64,000 nt of DNA from Nymphalis io (taxonomy: Eukaryota; Arthropoda; Insecta; Lepidoptera; Nymphalidae), in the NCBI RefSeq assembly GCF_905147045.1, contig NC_065894.1, positions 13,119,501 through 13,183,500 on the forward strand, given 5' to 3'. The notes beneath the pieces are model-generated. The model made no database searches. It had not been told where the DNA came from and saw only the letters and a program-made list of their open reading frames with translations. The translations under genes and the position numbers were made by a program. Of this stretch, positions 49,156-59,719 are shown piece by piece (position 1 is the first letter of the stretch; each line of letters opens with the position of its first letter).

Positions 49156-49844
49156 TGTGGCGAACGCGACACTTACCAGATCCCTACAACCTATATAACT
49201 TATATAAATAAAACATTATATATATAATCATATAATATCTTATATATTTTTCATACATAAAATAATAAATGTAACATAAATACAAATATTACTATAACAT
49301 ATGTACATATAACTATACTATATATACTTTAATACTTTATATACTTATATAAATTATATAATAAATACATATTATATATTATAACATATACATGTAATAC
49401 ACAATATAAATATTTACACTTTAAAATCATATAAATAATTAAAATATAATATAATAATTTATGTAATGTCGGAAGGCAGTCGCCGCGCGATCGTATAATA
49501 GAAATGTCTATTCTAAGTAAAATACCGTTACTTTGAACAAAGAAACGTAAGCGCATCGGCTCAGCAGTCGGCCGCCTTCCGCCAACCAGTCGAATCCTAG
49601 ATCTCGTACTGAACGCACGTCGCTCCTCGCTTGTAATTTGCTACACGATTTTGCACCTTAAGTCTTTGTAATAAGTCATACTTCCTTCTTGCATCTAAAC
49701 TTATCTTCATACTTCGTTCTTCTCATTCTACTCTGTGCTGTGCCTATCTTTGTGTTTATTATTTCTACAAGAAATAAATTAGTAGTGGAAGAAACTTTGT
49801 TTTAATCAAACCTCATCTACAACATCATTCACAACTCCGCTACA
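49156..49844 (+). repeat. LTR of an unrelated retrotransposon, 689 bp
   Basis: Starts TGTGGCGAACGCGAC and ends CTACA (TG...CA). An AATAAA-type signal (aaataaatt) is at about 49771. It is followed after one base by a tRNA-type primer site (TGGTGACCCCG, 49846-49856). No second LTR or coding part is seen. Instead, bZIP copy E starts 67 bases after the LTR. Confidence 0.75.
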
Positions 49845-49845
49845 T

Positions 49846-49856
49846 TGGTGACCCCG
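49846..49856 (+). promoter_or_regulatory. Primer binding site of the LTR before copy E
   Basis: TGGTGACCCCG begins with TGG, complementary to a tRNA 3' CCA end, one base after the LTR. Confidence 0.65.
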
Positions 49857-49910
49857 CTGAAAACAAAGAAGCTGAAAACGAAGAGTTACAACTACATAAC
49901 TAAAGTAATC

Positions 49911-50834
49911 ATGGCTCTCTGGAGACCATACGCTGAGGACTCACCATTAGATCTATCTGTGAATAGTACACGTGAAACGACATCGCAAACAAATACGGAG
50001 CTTCCACCGCATCCGTGTATAAGCACAGTGCAACACAGTGTTGAACCGTACCCATACATCGGGTATGTCCAGCCCATGTACGTGCCCGTTGTTGAACCAT
50101 GGCCTGGGCCTTCGAGTTCCGGGTTGCAGCAATCGACTAATAATTCTATAAGTACGTGCTTTATATCGCCACCCAAGTCTCCGGGATCAGACAAAAAAAA
50201 AAGCGTCCAACGGAGCTTCCACCGTATCCGTGTATAAGCACAGTGCAACACAGTGTTGAACCGTACCCATACATCGGGTATGTCCAGCCCATGTACGTGC
50301 CCGTTGTTGAACCAGCGCCTGCGTCGAGTTCAAATGTGTCGCAATCGATGAGTGTCTCAAGGAGTACGTGCGTATTTTCGCCACCCAAGTCTCCGGTATC
50401 AGACAAAAAAAAAGCGTCCAAGTTATATGATAGATGTAGACGCTCTATCAGACGATCCGGACTACCTTGCGTTCGAGAGGGAAGCCCTCAGAGCAATGGC
50501 CGAAAAGAACGGAGGGTCGTTGCTCGGTAATAATCCGAGAATGCGTCGTGCCGTGCAAACTAATCAGAACGCCGACGATTTTTATAGAAAACAGAGAGAG
50601 AGGAATAATTTTGCTGCAAAGCAGAGCCTTGACAGGAGAAAACTACGAGAGATCCACAATTCACTCAAGGTCACTTATTTGAAAAAAGACCTGTCTAAGA
50701 TCATACGTCTGCTGTCTTCGAATAGGTGTATAGTGTGTGACCAGACGTGCCTTCAGAGATTTAGAATTATAATAGTGTTTATTTTTTTTTATTTTGAACT
50801 ACAAGTTCTAAACTCTAAGGTGTTTGTGCAATGA
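49911..50834 (+). pseudogene. giant-like bZIP, copy E (LTR-fronted, two A-run breaks, basic-region change, lost stop)
   Basis: The N-terminus (MALWRPYAEDSPLDLSV) and the two 215-bp units (49995, 50210) equal those of copy D. The A runs have 10 (50193-50202) and 9 bases (50405-50413), and both break the frame. The last frame (about 50410-50834) has the acidic segment and bZIP, but the basic region reads AAKQSLDRRK: the invariant Arg of N-x7-R is Leu, which should impair DNA binding. The usual stop after DQTCL is cag (50752-50754), adding 26 codons. The native promoter is replaced from about 49885 upstream by LTR and leader. Likely not a working DNA-binding protein. Confidence 0.75.
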
Positions 50835-51862
50835 TGTTTGTGCAATCTTATAAATAGTATATTTGCAGAATATTATTCTCTAAAGAATTGTAAGTTGAAA
50901 TAAATTTAATAAATGACCAAACATAAATTGACCTTTTAATTATTTAAAACCTTTTAGTTTTGTTACAAAATCATAGAAAGTTATAATCAATTTGAAGTTT
51001 ACACTAACAATATCTATATCTATATCGAGTCAAATATCTTCAATAGATTTTTTTATCTTGTATCATAAAGATAAGGTGGACTACCGAGTTTAACCCCATT
51101 CAAGTCCTCATTGAATAAAAAGTTAAATATATACCATTAAGTTACAATAGAATGGGTGCGGCTTGCGCAAGCGCCGCTTTTTGCTTCTTTCCGACCAATC
51201 GGGTTCACGAATGAGTGTTTATTGTGTATTTTACTTCAAAGTAAAGCACTGTATTAAAAACACAAATTAAACACACGAATATTCAGTGATGCTTATATGC
51301 TTGGTACAGATTTACTCGATTTAGCTAAATAATCGAGGTTTTGTAAAACACATTGTTAGGAGACTATGTAAAAATATATATCTTAATATTCCGTATGGGT
51401 AAATAAAAACCTTCATAATATAAGAGATATTTGTGCACATTGTCTTTTATGCATATTTCTAATGCGCTGTTCATAGCAGTAAGTTTTGGCATCCCTTGTT
51501 CATATGTTACAATTACATCCTAAAGTTGAGAGTGGTGTTTCAAAATTTTTTTTTTAATTTTATATTTGTATCGCAAACTGGAATCTAAGATGTAATGTCC
51601 TATTTGCCTGTTCCTTACCTAGCTTCTTAACTCTACAAAACAAACGATAAACGATATACACACACAACGATACAAATTATTGATATGAGGCGGTAAACTA
51701 ATGAGTGGTATTCACACAAGCGCGCCTGACCATATTAATAGTGACATTTAACTGAAAATTGTAAATTAATAATTTAAAAAATACCTAATACACGCATTTT
51801 ATAGAATTATTTTCTTCCAATTTTGTTTAAAGTTAGTTTAGTATGGAGAGTGTTTCTGAAGG
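50767..51862. repeat. bZIP 3' flank and segment R, unit E
   Basis: 50767-51230 follows the other 3' flanks (palindrome at 51163-51170), then jumps to the equivalent of 14927, so mRpS12 exons 2 and 3 are missing here. 51231-51862 matches 14927-15558, up to the errantivirus. Confidence 0.8.
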
Positions 51863-52237
51863 TGTTAAGAAATAATCGCAAGACCTCCCCGAACATCGAG
51901 CGCTACCAAGAAATACCATACCGTGAGAAATAATCACACCATGCATTCCTTGAAGCTACCACCTGTTGCCAGCGTCGCTGCTTTGTTTCGCAAGACCTCC
52001 CGAACATCGAGTGCTACCAAGAATTACCATACCGTGGGGACCATTCAGTGATTCACCGATTTCGTTATAAATATGTAATTCAGACTACAGATCTTCACTT
52101 TTTGTTCTGATATCGAACAGACTGTCACGTATTAGAAATTAGAAATAATTAATTGTTAAATTTAATTACTTAAATAAACGTATAAGTTAAATTCGTTCGG
52201 TTTCATTCTGCATCCTCAACGGCAGCCCTACGTAATT
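51863..52237 (+). repeat. Errantivirus 5' LTR
   Basis: Begins TGTTAAGAAATAATCGC and ends TACGTAATT. TATA box tataaata at 52066-52073, an initiator-like 'tcactt' about 30 bases on, and AATAAA near 52174. It contains a repeated 'catcgagtgctaccaagaa' type segment (51895 and 52005). Confidence 0.95.
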
Positions 52238-52255
52238 GGCGCAGTCGGTAGGATG
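52237..52255 (+). promoter_or_regulatory. Errantivirus primer binding site
   Basis: TGGCGCAGTCGGTAGGAT overlaps the last T of the LTR and matches the tRNA-Ser-type site known for the 17.6/297 group. Confidence 0.75.
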
Positions 52256-52409
52256 CTCGCGGAACGTTTCGCGTAGAAGATTTCCGTAATCGTGTGAAGC
52301 CCCGCCGTAGCTTGTCTAGCTGCTGCATCCAGAGCATCCGAATCTACGAGTAGTGCTGCACCAGAGGTATCCAGACATCGATAACGCAGAGAGACCGAAA
52401 CATGTTCAT

Positions 52410-52415
52410 GTGAGT
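52410..52415 (+). promoter_or_regulatory. Probable splice donor for env mRNA
   Basis: GTGAGT follows two codons and two bases after an ATG at 52402. A possible acceptor (ttgttacag, ending 57371) lies at the start of env, and the joined phase fits the env frame. Gypsy-group env proteins are made from spliced mRNA in this manner. Inferred from motif and phase only. Confidence 0.5.
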
Positions 52416-52592
52416 ACACTAGATTCTTTTTAGTGGTTGCTCAATCCTAGCCTAACTAACCTGTTAATAAAATTTGCCAAGATTTTTCATTTAAGAAAAT
52501 CGAAGGAACCTAGGATAGTTATTAGTAGTAGGCAAACTTTCGTAGATAATAGAAGAGATATTAGTTTAAGTAGTATAGAAGAACAAACGGAA

Positions 52593-53834
52593 ATGTCTGA
52601 GTTAGACACCATTTATAAAGCCTTAAGGTTGGTACCCGAGTTCGACGGGAACCCAAATGTACTTACTAGATTTTTAAAATTATGTGACCAATTGGTAGGA
52701 CAGTTTTGTAGTGATAGTAGTAGTGAATTAAGTAGGTGTGCTCTTCTCAACGGAATTCTTAACAAAGTAACAGGCTCTGCTGCTCGCTTAATTAATTCTA
52801 ATGGGATTCCATCCGACTGGCAAGGCATTCGAACTGCTTTAGTGAACAACTTCACGGACCAACGAGATGAGACCGCTCTATATAACGATTTAGCTATTTT
52901 ATCGCAAGGTTCTAGCACCGCGCAGGAGTATTATGAGCGTTGCCAGAATCTATACAGTACTATAATGACCTATGTAAACCTGCATGATACCCTTGAGACC
53001 ACCATTAATGCTAAACGAGATCTTTATCGTAAATTAACGCTTCAAGCGTATTTGCGAGGTTTGAACGATCCCTTAGGATCGCGCATACGTTGCATGCGCC
53101 CTGAGACCATCGAAAAGGCATTAGAATTCGTACATGAGGAGATGAATACTATGTACCTACAAAATCGGAACCAAAGATTACCTGACAAAAAATCTATAAA
53201 TTCTATGTCCGTACCAAATCATTTTGTAAGTGCCTATAAAATGCCTAACCAACAGTTTTCAATGCCCGCGCCTAAACCTTTTAACTTTAATATACCTGGC
53301 CCTTCACGCCCTCATTTCGTTCCACCATCTACACCGCAATGGAGACAGAATCTGTATCAACCCCGCCAATTCGGTCCAACACGTACGCAACAAATTTTTG
53401 GATCGTCACCGCCAAATTATAACCCTCAACAAAATAACTTTCAAATAGGTTCACGTCTTAACCACCAAGCTGTTAACCAACCACGTCCTATGAGTGGAGT
53501 AAGCCATTATGTTACAAGACCATTGCCGCCTACACAACCAGCAATTACAGGGCATAACTGGGCAAAATCCGGGAACCCACCCCCTACGAACTACTTTAAA
53601 TCTAAAGAAGTAAATTACAATAGTTTCATTGACAATTCTATATACGATGAATATGCCGATTATTACGATCCTTATTACGATATTAGCGAGTACGTAGAAT
53701 ACCAGCAACCGTATGAATATTCCGTACAGGAACCTTTAGAAAATTATACAGAAACACCCCAAGTGGAAGCCGATAGTGTTAAAACAAACGAGCAGGATTT
53801 TTCGAAGGACCGGAAGTCCGACACCTTAAGATAG
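52593..53834 (+). CDS. gag: Errantivirus Gag
   Basis: 413 codons from the first good ATG (MSELDTIYKAL). The frame is also open upstream to 52437 but without ATG. Residues ~10-190 form an insect Gag capsid-like region (LVPEFDGNPNVLTRFL, the family signature of errantivirus Gag). The C-terminal half is Pro/Asn/Gln-rich and Tyr-rich (YDEYADYYDPYYD) and has no zinc knuckle, usual for this group. Gag assembles the particle. It ends at 53834, while pol is in the -1 frame and open from before the stop, so pol needs a -1 frameshift. The T5 run at 53798-53802 lies in the overlap. The gene is intact. Confidence 0.9.
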   Translation: MSELDTIYKALRLVPEFDGNPNVLTRFLKLCDQLVGQFCSDSSSELSRCALLNGILNKVTGSAARLINSNGIPSDWQGIRTALVNNFTDQRDETALYNDLAILSQGSSTAQEYYERCQNLYSTIMTYVNLHDTLETTINAKRDLYRKLTLQAYLRGLNDPLGSRIRCMRPETIEKALEFVHEEMNTMYLQNRNQRLPDKKSINSMSVPNHFVSAYKMPNQQFSMPAPKPFNFNIPGPSRPHFVPPSTPQWRQNLYQPRQFGPTRTQQIFGSSPPNYNPQQNNFQIGSRLNHQAVNQPRPMSGVSHYVTRPLPPTQPAITGHNWAKSGNPPPTNYFKSKEVNYNSFIDNSIYDEYADYYDPYYDISEYVEYQQPYEYSVQEPLENYTETPQVEADSVKTNEQDFSKDRKSDTLR

Positions 53835-56800
53835 AAATTAATCTTCAAACCCAACGTCAGCTTCCGTACATTCAAATCGCATCACCTCCTATGAAACTAT
53901 TAATAGACACAGGAGCAAATCAATCATTTCTGTGTCCCGAGGTAGTGGAAAGATACTATAGTAACTTACAAGTAAATTACGATCCTTTTGAAGTTAAGAA
54001 TATTCACGCCACCTCTAGAAATTACTATTCAATTACGTTACCTAGCTTTAAAGAATTTAATGATTCGGATAATACGACATTTTACATTTATAAGTTCCAT
54101 GATTATTTCGATGGGCTTATTGGTACAGACCTATTAGATAAGTGGGAGGCTGTAATAGATTATAAGAACAAATTGCTAAAAACTAAAACCGCTTCAAATC
54201 CTATTAAGGTATATGATTCCCGCAACGCGAATTTGTATGAGGACATTATACCCGCGAATACTTCGAAATTACTTAGGATTCCGATAAATATTCATGACGG
54301 ACATGCATTTATAGAAGAACAAACCGTTTCAAATTGTATTATTGGCGAATGCTTAACCACCGTTTCGAATAATAGGGGAATAGTTGAAGTAACCAATCCA
54401 AGTCGAAGCGACGTCATATTCTCTATGGACCGAGCAATCTCTGCAGAAATGTATAACGTACAATGTACACCTGCCAATAAACAGCAAGATCGCATAAAGG
54501 AAGTAATTTCGCGTCTACGCACTGATCACTTAAATATCGAAGAACGTACGAACTTAGAGCTGCTTTGTGCGCAGTATGCCGATGTTTTCTACTTAGAAGG
54601 AGAGCCTTTAACTTTCACCAACAAAATAAAGCACTCGATTAAAACAACTGATGAGGTTCCGGTTTACACAAAAAGTTATCGGTATCCCTATGTCCACAGG
54701 CAGGAAGTACAAGAACAGATAGGTAAGATGCTAGAACAGGGAATCATTAGGCCTTCGAATTCAGCGTGGAGCTCCCCAATTTGGGTTGTAGCTAAGAAAG
54801 CAGACGCGTCAGGGAAAGCTAAATGGCGTATAGTAGTTGACTTCCGAAAGCTCAATGAAAAGACCGTAGACGACAAGTATCCCATTCCTAATATAGCCGA
54901 CGTATTAGATAAATTAGGTAATTGCCAATATTTCACAACCTTAGACCTTGCTAGTGGCTTCTATCAAGTAGAAATGAACCCCCAAGATATACCTAAAACA
55001 GCTTTTAATGTTGAACATGGCCATTTTGAATTTTTACGCATGCCTATGGGCCTTAAAAATAGTCCATCCACTTTTCAGAGAGTCATGGACAATGTGTTGA
55101 GATAGCTACAGAATACTATTTGTCTAGTGTACCTAGATGATATAATAGTATTTAGTACATCCCTTCAGGAGCACATAATTAACCTAGAAAAAGTATTTAA
55201 GAAATTACGTGAGTCCAACTTTAAAATACAGATGGACAAATCAGAATTCCTAAAACTAGAAACGGCGTACCTTGGGCATGTCATTAGCAAGGATGGTATA
55301 AAACCTAACCCTGACAAAATATCGGCAATTAAAAATTACCCCTTACCTAATACCCGTACAGAAATAAAACGCTTTTTAGGATTACTTGGTTATTATAGAA
55401 AATTCATACCAGACTTTGCTAAAATAACCAAGCCTCTGACCCAATGCTTGAAGAAAGGTTTCAAAATTGTCCAAGATCAAAATTATATCCAATGCTTTGA
55501 AAAGTGTAAAACTCTACTTGTCAATGATCCGATCCTTCAATATCCGGACATTTTTAAAGGAATTTATACTCACAACAGATGCTTCGAATTTAGCAATTGG
55601 AGCCGTTCTTTCTCAAGGCCCCATTGGATCAGATAAACCAATAGCATACGCATCGAGAACGCTTAATTCAAGTGAAATAAACTACAGTACGATAGAAAAG
55701 GAATTACTAGCCATTGTGTGGGAAACGAAGTACTTTCGACCCTATCTTTTTGGTAGGAAGTTTAAAATTATGACAGACCATCGGCCTTTGCAATGGGTAA
55801 TGAACATGAAAGAGCCCAATTCGCGCTTAACACGTTGGAGACTACGCCTAAGTGAATATGATTACACAGTCATTTATAAACCAGGGAAAATTAATTCCAA
55901 CGCCGACGCCCTATCACGAATAGAAATCCATAATGAAGAGTCTAGTTCTATTGTCGTTAACATCTCAGACAAATCTGATTCAGAAGTATCGACTCAAGAA
56001 CCGACAGTATTCATAGCGATGCAGAAAGCCCTATATTAGAAGTCCCTATTACTGATGATCCCCTTAACAGATTTAGCAGACAAATCGTATTTAACGTTGT
56101 TGGCGATATTAAAAGTAGACCTCACATAACTCACCCTTTTGAAACTTATACAAAAACTTGCATACAAATCTCCAAATCAAACCTAGAACAAGATGTAATA
56201 GATGCCATAAAAGAATACGTTACACCACGTATAAAAACAGGAATCTTAATTAATCCCCCACTTGAAATGTACAAAATTATACCGGTTATACAAAGATATT
56301 TCAAAAATTCCGCAATGAACCTAGTTCTTTCCAAATTAGAAGTTGAAAACGTTAAGGATTACCTAAAGCAACAAGAAATTATTAAGAACTATCATGAAGG
56401 CAAGACGAACCATAGAGGCATTAATGAATGTTGTTTAGCTCTGTCTAAACGTTATTTCTGGCCAAAAATGAAAAACCAAGTGACAAAATTCATTAATGAG
56501 TGTCTTATTTGCGGTCAGGCAAAATATGACCGAAATCCTGTAAGACCTAGATATGAAATTATACCACCGCCTACCAAGCCTATGGAAGTTGTACACTTGG
56601 ATCTATTCAGCGTAGATAGTAACAAGTACCTAACAATTCAAAATTCAAAAACAAGCATATTCTTTGAGAGATGCTACAGCCGTTAGTGTAGTTCAGGCTT
56701 TATTAAAGTTCTCTTCCCATCATGGTATGGCTCTTAAATACATTACGGATAATGGCCCTGAATTTACAAATCAACTATTTTCTGAATTCACTAAATTACA

Positions 56801-57446
56801 CAAAATTGAACATCATAGAATATGCCCCAATACACCCAATGAAAATGGAATGATAGAACGCTTTCATAATACCCTACTCGAACACTTGCGTATCTTAAAA
56901 TTAGAACACCGCAATGAATCCGTTACCAACCTTATGACGTACGCTGTAATGGCTTATAATAGTTCAATCCATTCTTTCACGAAATGTCGTCCAATAGAAA
57001 TAATTACTGGTCATTTAGATCCGCGAGATCCTTTAGACATGAATATAACAGAGCACCTATTGCAGGAATATATACTAGATCACCGTAAGCGAATGTTAAA
57101 GGTATACGAAATCATTAATGAAACCGCCCTTCAGCGTCGTACTGAAATAACCGAGAACATTAATAGAAATCGCGAGCCTGAGCAAACATATGCACCTGAT
57201 CAACGAATCTATGTCAGAAATCCCCTAGCTAATAGACAGAAATTAGCTGCCCGCTATACGAACGATACGGTTGTAACAGATTTACCTATACATATTTATA
57301 CAAAGAGAAAGAGAGGACCCGTACCCAAGTCGCGCCTGAAACGGGTACCTAATAGTGCTCGTTTGTTACAGGATACAGAAAACACTACTCGCGTTAATGC
57401 TGGCTCAGGTCCTGAAGCTGGGTCAAGCAGACGTGATAACACTTGA
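53795..57446 (+). pseudogene. pol: Errantivirus Pol (protease, RT, RNase H, integrase), several breaks
   Basis: In the -1 frame of gag. Protease at about 53891 (LIDTGANQSF). RT from about 54690: WRIVVDFRKLNEKT, TLDLASGFYQVEM, GLKNSPSTFQRVMDNVLR. An in-phase TAG at 55103-55105 comes just before the catalytic YLDDIIVF. RNase H (TTDASNLAIGAVLSQG) is one frame over after a shift in the T/A run near 55555. A return shift lies near 56020. The integrase zinc finger (H...H, CLICGQAKY) is followed by HLDLFSVD. A small out-of-frame deletion is near 56645. Then come ITDNGPEF and NENGMIER, so all three catalytic acids are present. The 3' end overlaps env by about 90 bases. As written it cannot make a full Pol. 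Confidence 0.9.
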
Positions 57447-58994
57447 AAGCTTAAAAAATGGACCGGGTATTCTCCCCTTCAACCTAGGATCCACTAGAAT
57501 AATTTCCCATTTCCATTCTTTTGTTCAAATTATAAATTTAAATAATGTGCGAAATAGGTTAGAATCCGTTCGAGAGAAGTTAAGCAATCTAGCACCTGAC
57601 TTAAATAATAAAACGTCGTTACTTTACGCTCCGCATATCAAATATCTTGCAACGAAATTAAATGACATGTCAGAGCAACTGTTAACCTTTCAAGGAAAAC
57701 GTTCAAAAAGAGGCCTCGTTAACGGTCTTGGTTCCATAATCAAAAGTATCTCCGGAAATTTAGATTATACGGACGCACTAAAGTACGAAAATGCCATTGC
57801 TATTCTACAAAAGAACGAAAATAACTTAGCCATTGAAATAAATCATCAAATAAGTTTAAGCAAGCAGTGGGCATCTCAGAGTTCAAATGTTACAGATAGG
57901 ATAGTAGAAAACCAGAGGAAAATAGAGAACATTATTAAAACCATCTTAGATAATGATGTTAGGAAAGAAGAAGATGCAATTAAGTATTTTCATTTAGCCC
58001 AGCTACTTACAATACTAGGTGATGACATAGACAATTTGTCACAAGAGTTGTCAAAACTACAGAATCTATTGGCATTCATAAGAGCTAAAAGCATCCATTA
58101 TTCCGTTCTCGATTACGACACTTATATAGTTATGTTAAATAAACTAAAAGGTTTATACAATTCAAATGTAGTGCTAGATATTAATTTTAGGGAATATTTA
58201 GATCTATTAAGATTAGGATATTATTATAAAGATAATGATATAATCTTGGTAATAAGTTTCCAATCATGAAGCCCAATAACTACATCCTTTACAAATTGTC
58301 CTTAGCCCCTAATAGTAATGATAAAATTATAATCCCTACCTATCCATACGTAGCAATTCACGAGAAAGATCTACTGTATATAGAGACAGAATGTCCGAAG
58401 TACAGTCACGGTCATCTTTGCGAGGACAACTTAAACCGACACTATGGAGAGCAAACGAGCTGCATTCAACATCTTATACTCCAGCAACATATCCATGAAA
58501 CCTGTCGGGTTACTCCAGTAATCTTATCTTCTCAAGCCATGGAACAATTGGATGATCGTCACTATGTTCTGAGCTTTCCCAACTTAACGAAAGTTCATTT
58601 AACCTGTTCTCAAGATCAATACAAAAACCTTCTCGGAAGCTATCTAGCTGAAATACCTAAAGAGTGTGCTCTACAAACGTCCATCTTCACCATCACTAAC
58701 CACCATGATCAAGTAAAAGGACAAGTTTTGAAAATGTTGAATATAGAATATAGTAATGAAGTTCCATACAAAGCGACAGCGAAGAACATCTTGAAATTGA
58801 ACAGTATAGATTTGACTCACTTACATTCAACCAATACCAGGATTGCCTCTCAAGAACCAGTGACTTTGGAATTGTCGAACTTAGACACGCTCTATCACAC
58901 GACTATACCTGTCTACCTACTCATCGGTGCATCAGTACTCACTATTAGCATCGTCCTCATTCGTCGCAAATGTATGCATTTCAAAGAATACTAA
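57355..58994 (+). pseudogene. env: Errantivirus Env, one frameshift
   Basis: A class I-type fusion glycoprotein related to baculovirus F proteins. The first frame (57355-58269) has a hydrophobic signal segment soon after the likely splice acceptor (57371), a furin-type site RSKRG followed by the conserved fusion-peptide region, and long helical segments. A one-base loss in a T run near 58256 moves the rest to 58266-58994, which has a Cys-rich ectodomain part and one C-terminal membrane segment (~residues 213-233 of that frame) with a short cytoplasmic tail. The break separates the fusion region from the membrane anchor, so this copy should not give a functional envelope. Confidence 0.9.
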
Positions 58995-59105
58995 CCAGAA
59001 GGAAAATGAGGCAACCAGAACACAAGAAGTCCAGGACAGCCCCAGAGATCCTATGTCTCTATCAGCACTATTTTCGACAAAAGTCTCCAAATAGCTGCTG
59101 ATCCT

Positions 59106-59116
59106 GCAGAGGGAGT
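59106..59116 (+). promoter_or_regulatory. Errantivirus polypurine tract
   Basis: The purine-rich 'gcagagggag' stands directly before the 3' LTR, where plus-strand DNA synthesis would be primed. Confidence 0.65.
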
Positions 59117-59491
59117 TGTTAAGAAATAATCGCAAGACCTCCCCGAACATCGAGCGCTACCAAGAAATACCATACCGTGTGAAATAATCACACCATGCAT
59201 TCCTTGAAGCTACCACCTGTTGCCAGCGTCGCTGCTTTGTTTCGCAAGACCTCCCGAACATCGAGTGCTACCAAGAATTACCATACCGTGGGGACCATTC
59301 AGTGATTCACCGATTTCGTTATAAATATGTAATTCAGACTACAGATCTTCACTTTTTGTTCTGATATCGAACAGACTGTCACGTATTAGAAATTAGAAAT
59401 AATTAATTGTTAAATTTAATTACTTAAATAAACGTATAAGTTAAATTCGTTCGGTTTCATTCTGCATCCTCAACGGCAGCCCTACGTAATT
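59117..59491 (+). repeat. Errantivirus 3' LTR
   Basis: 375 bases. I see one difference from the 5' LTR (gtgtgaaat against gtgagaaat). Confidence 0.95.
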
Positions 59492-59719
59492 AAGGGACAA
59501 TATTAGTAAAACACCAGTGAGTTTGTTATAGCCCGGTTTCTATATTTAACGAATTATTTTTTTACATCTGTAACCGATAATTTTGATATGACTTCAATAC
59601 TTACGGAACGTTATTTTTTAAATGTTTTTTATTCATGCATAAGGCAAAACTAATTGTTTTTTTTTTAAATATAGTAACCGGATATAAAAGAATAGAAGTA
59701 TGTAAAATAGTCAGCATAT
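59492..59719. repeat. Segment S after the errantivirus, unit E
   Basis: Continues the sequence interrupted at 51862 and matches 15555-15778. Noncoding (mRpS12 intron 1 in the first unit). Confidence 0.85.

Larger units (their letters stand above)
51859..59495 (+). mobile_element. Errantivirus (Gypsy-group endogenous retrovirus with env), 7.6 kb
   Basis: LTRs of 375 bases at 51863-52237 and 59117-59491 differ at one position. The 4-bp target duplication aagg is at 51859-51862 and 59492-59495, and the empty site is at 15550-15565. Order: 5' LTR, primer site, gag, pol, env, polypurine tract (gcagagggag), 3' LTR. It is the TED/17.6/297 type of insect retrovirus. Nearly identical LTRs mean a recent insertion, yet pol and env contain several breaks. 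Confidence 0.95.

Noticed and set aside
49845..49910. Open frame joining the LTR leader to bZIP copy E
   Set aside because: Its first codon is TTG, not ATG. The bZIP ATG at 49911 is the natural start.
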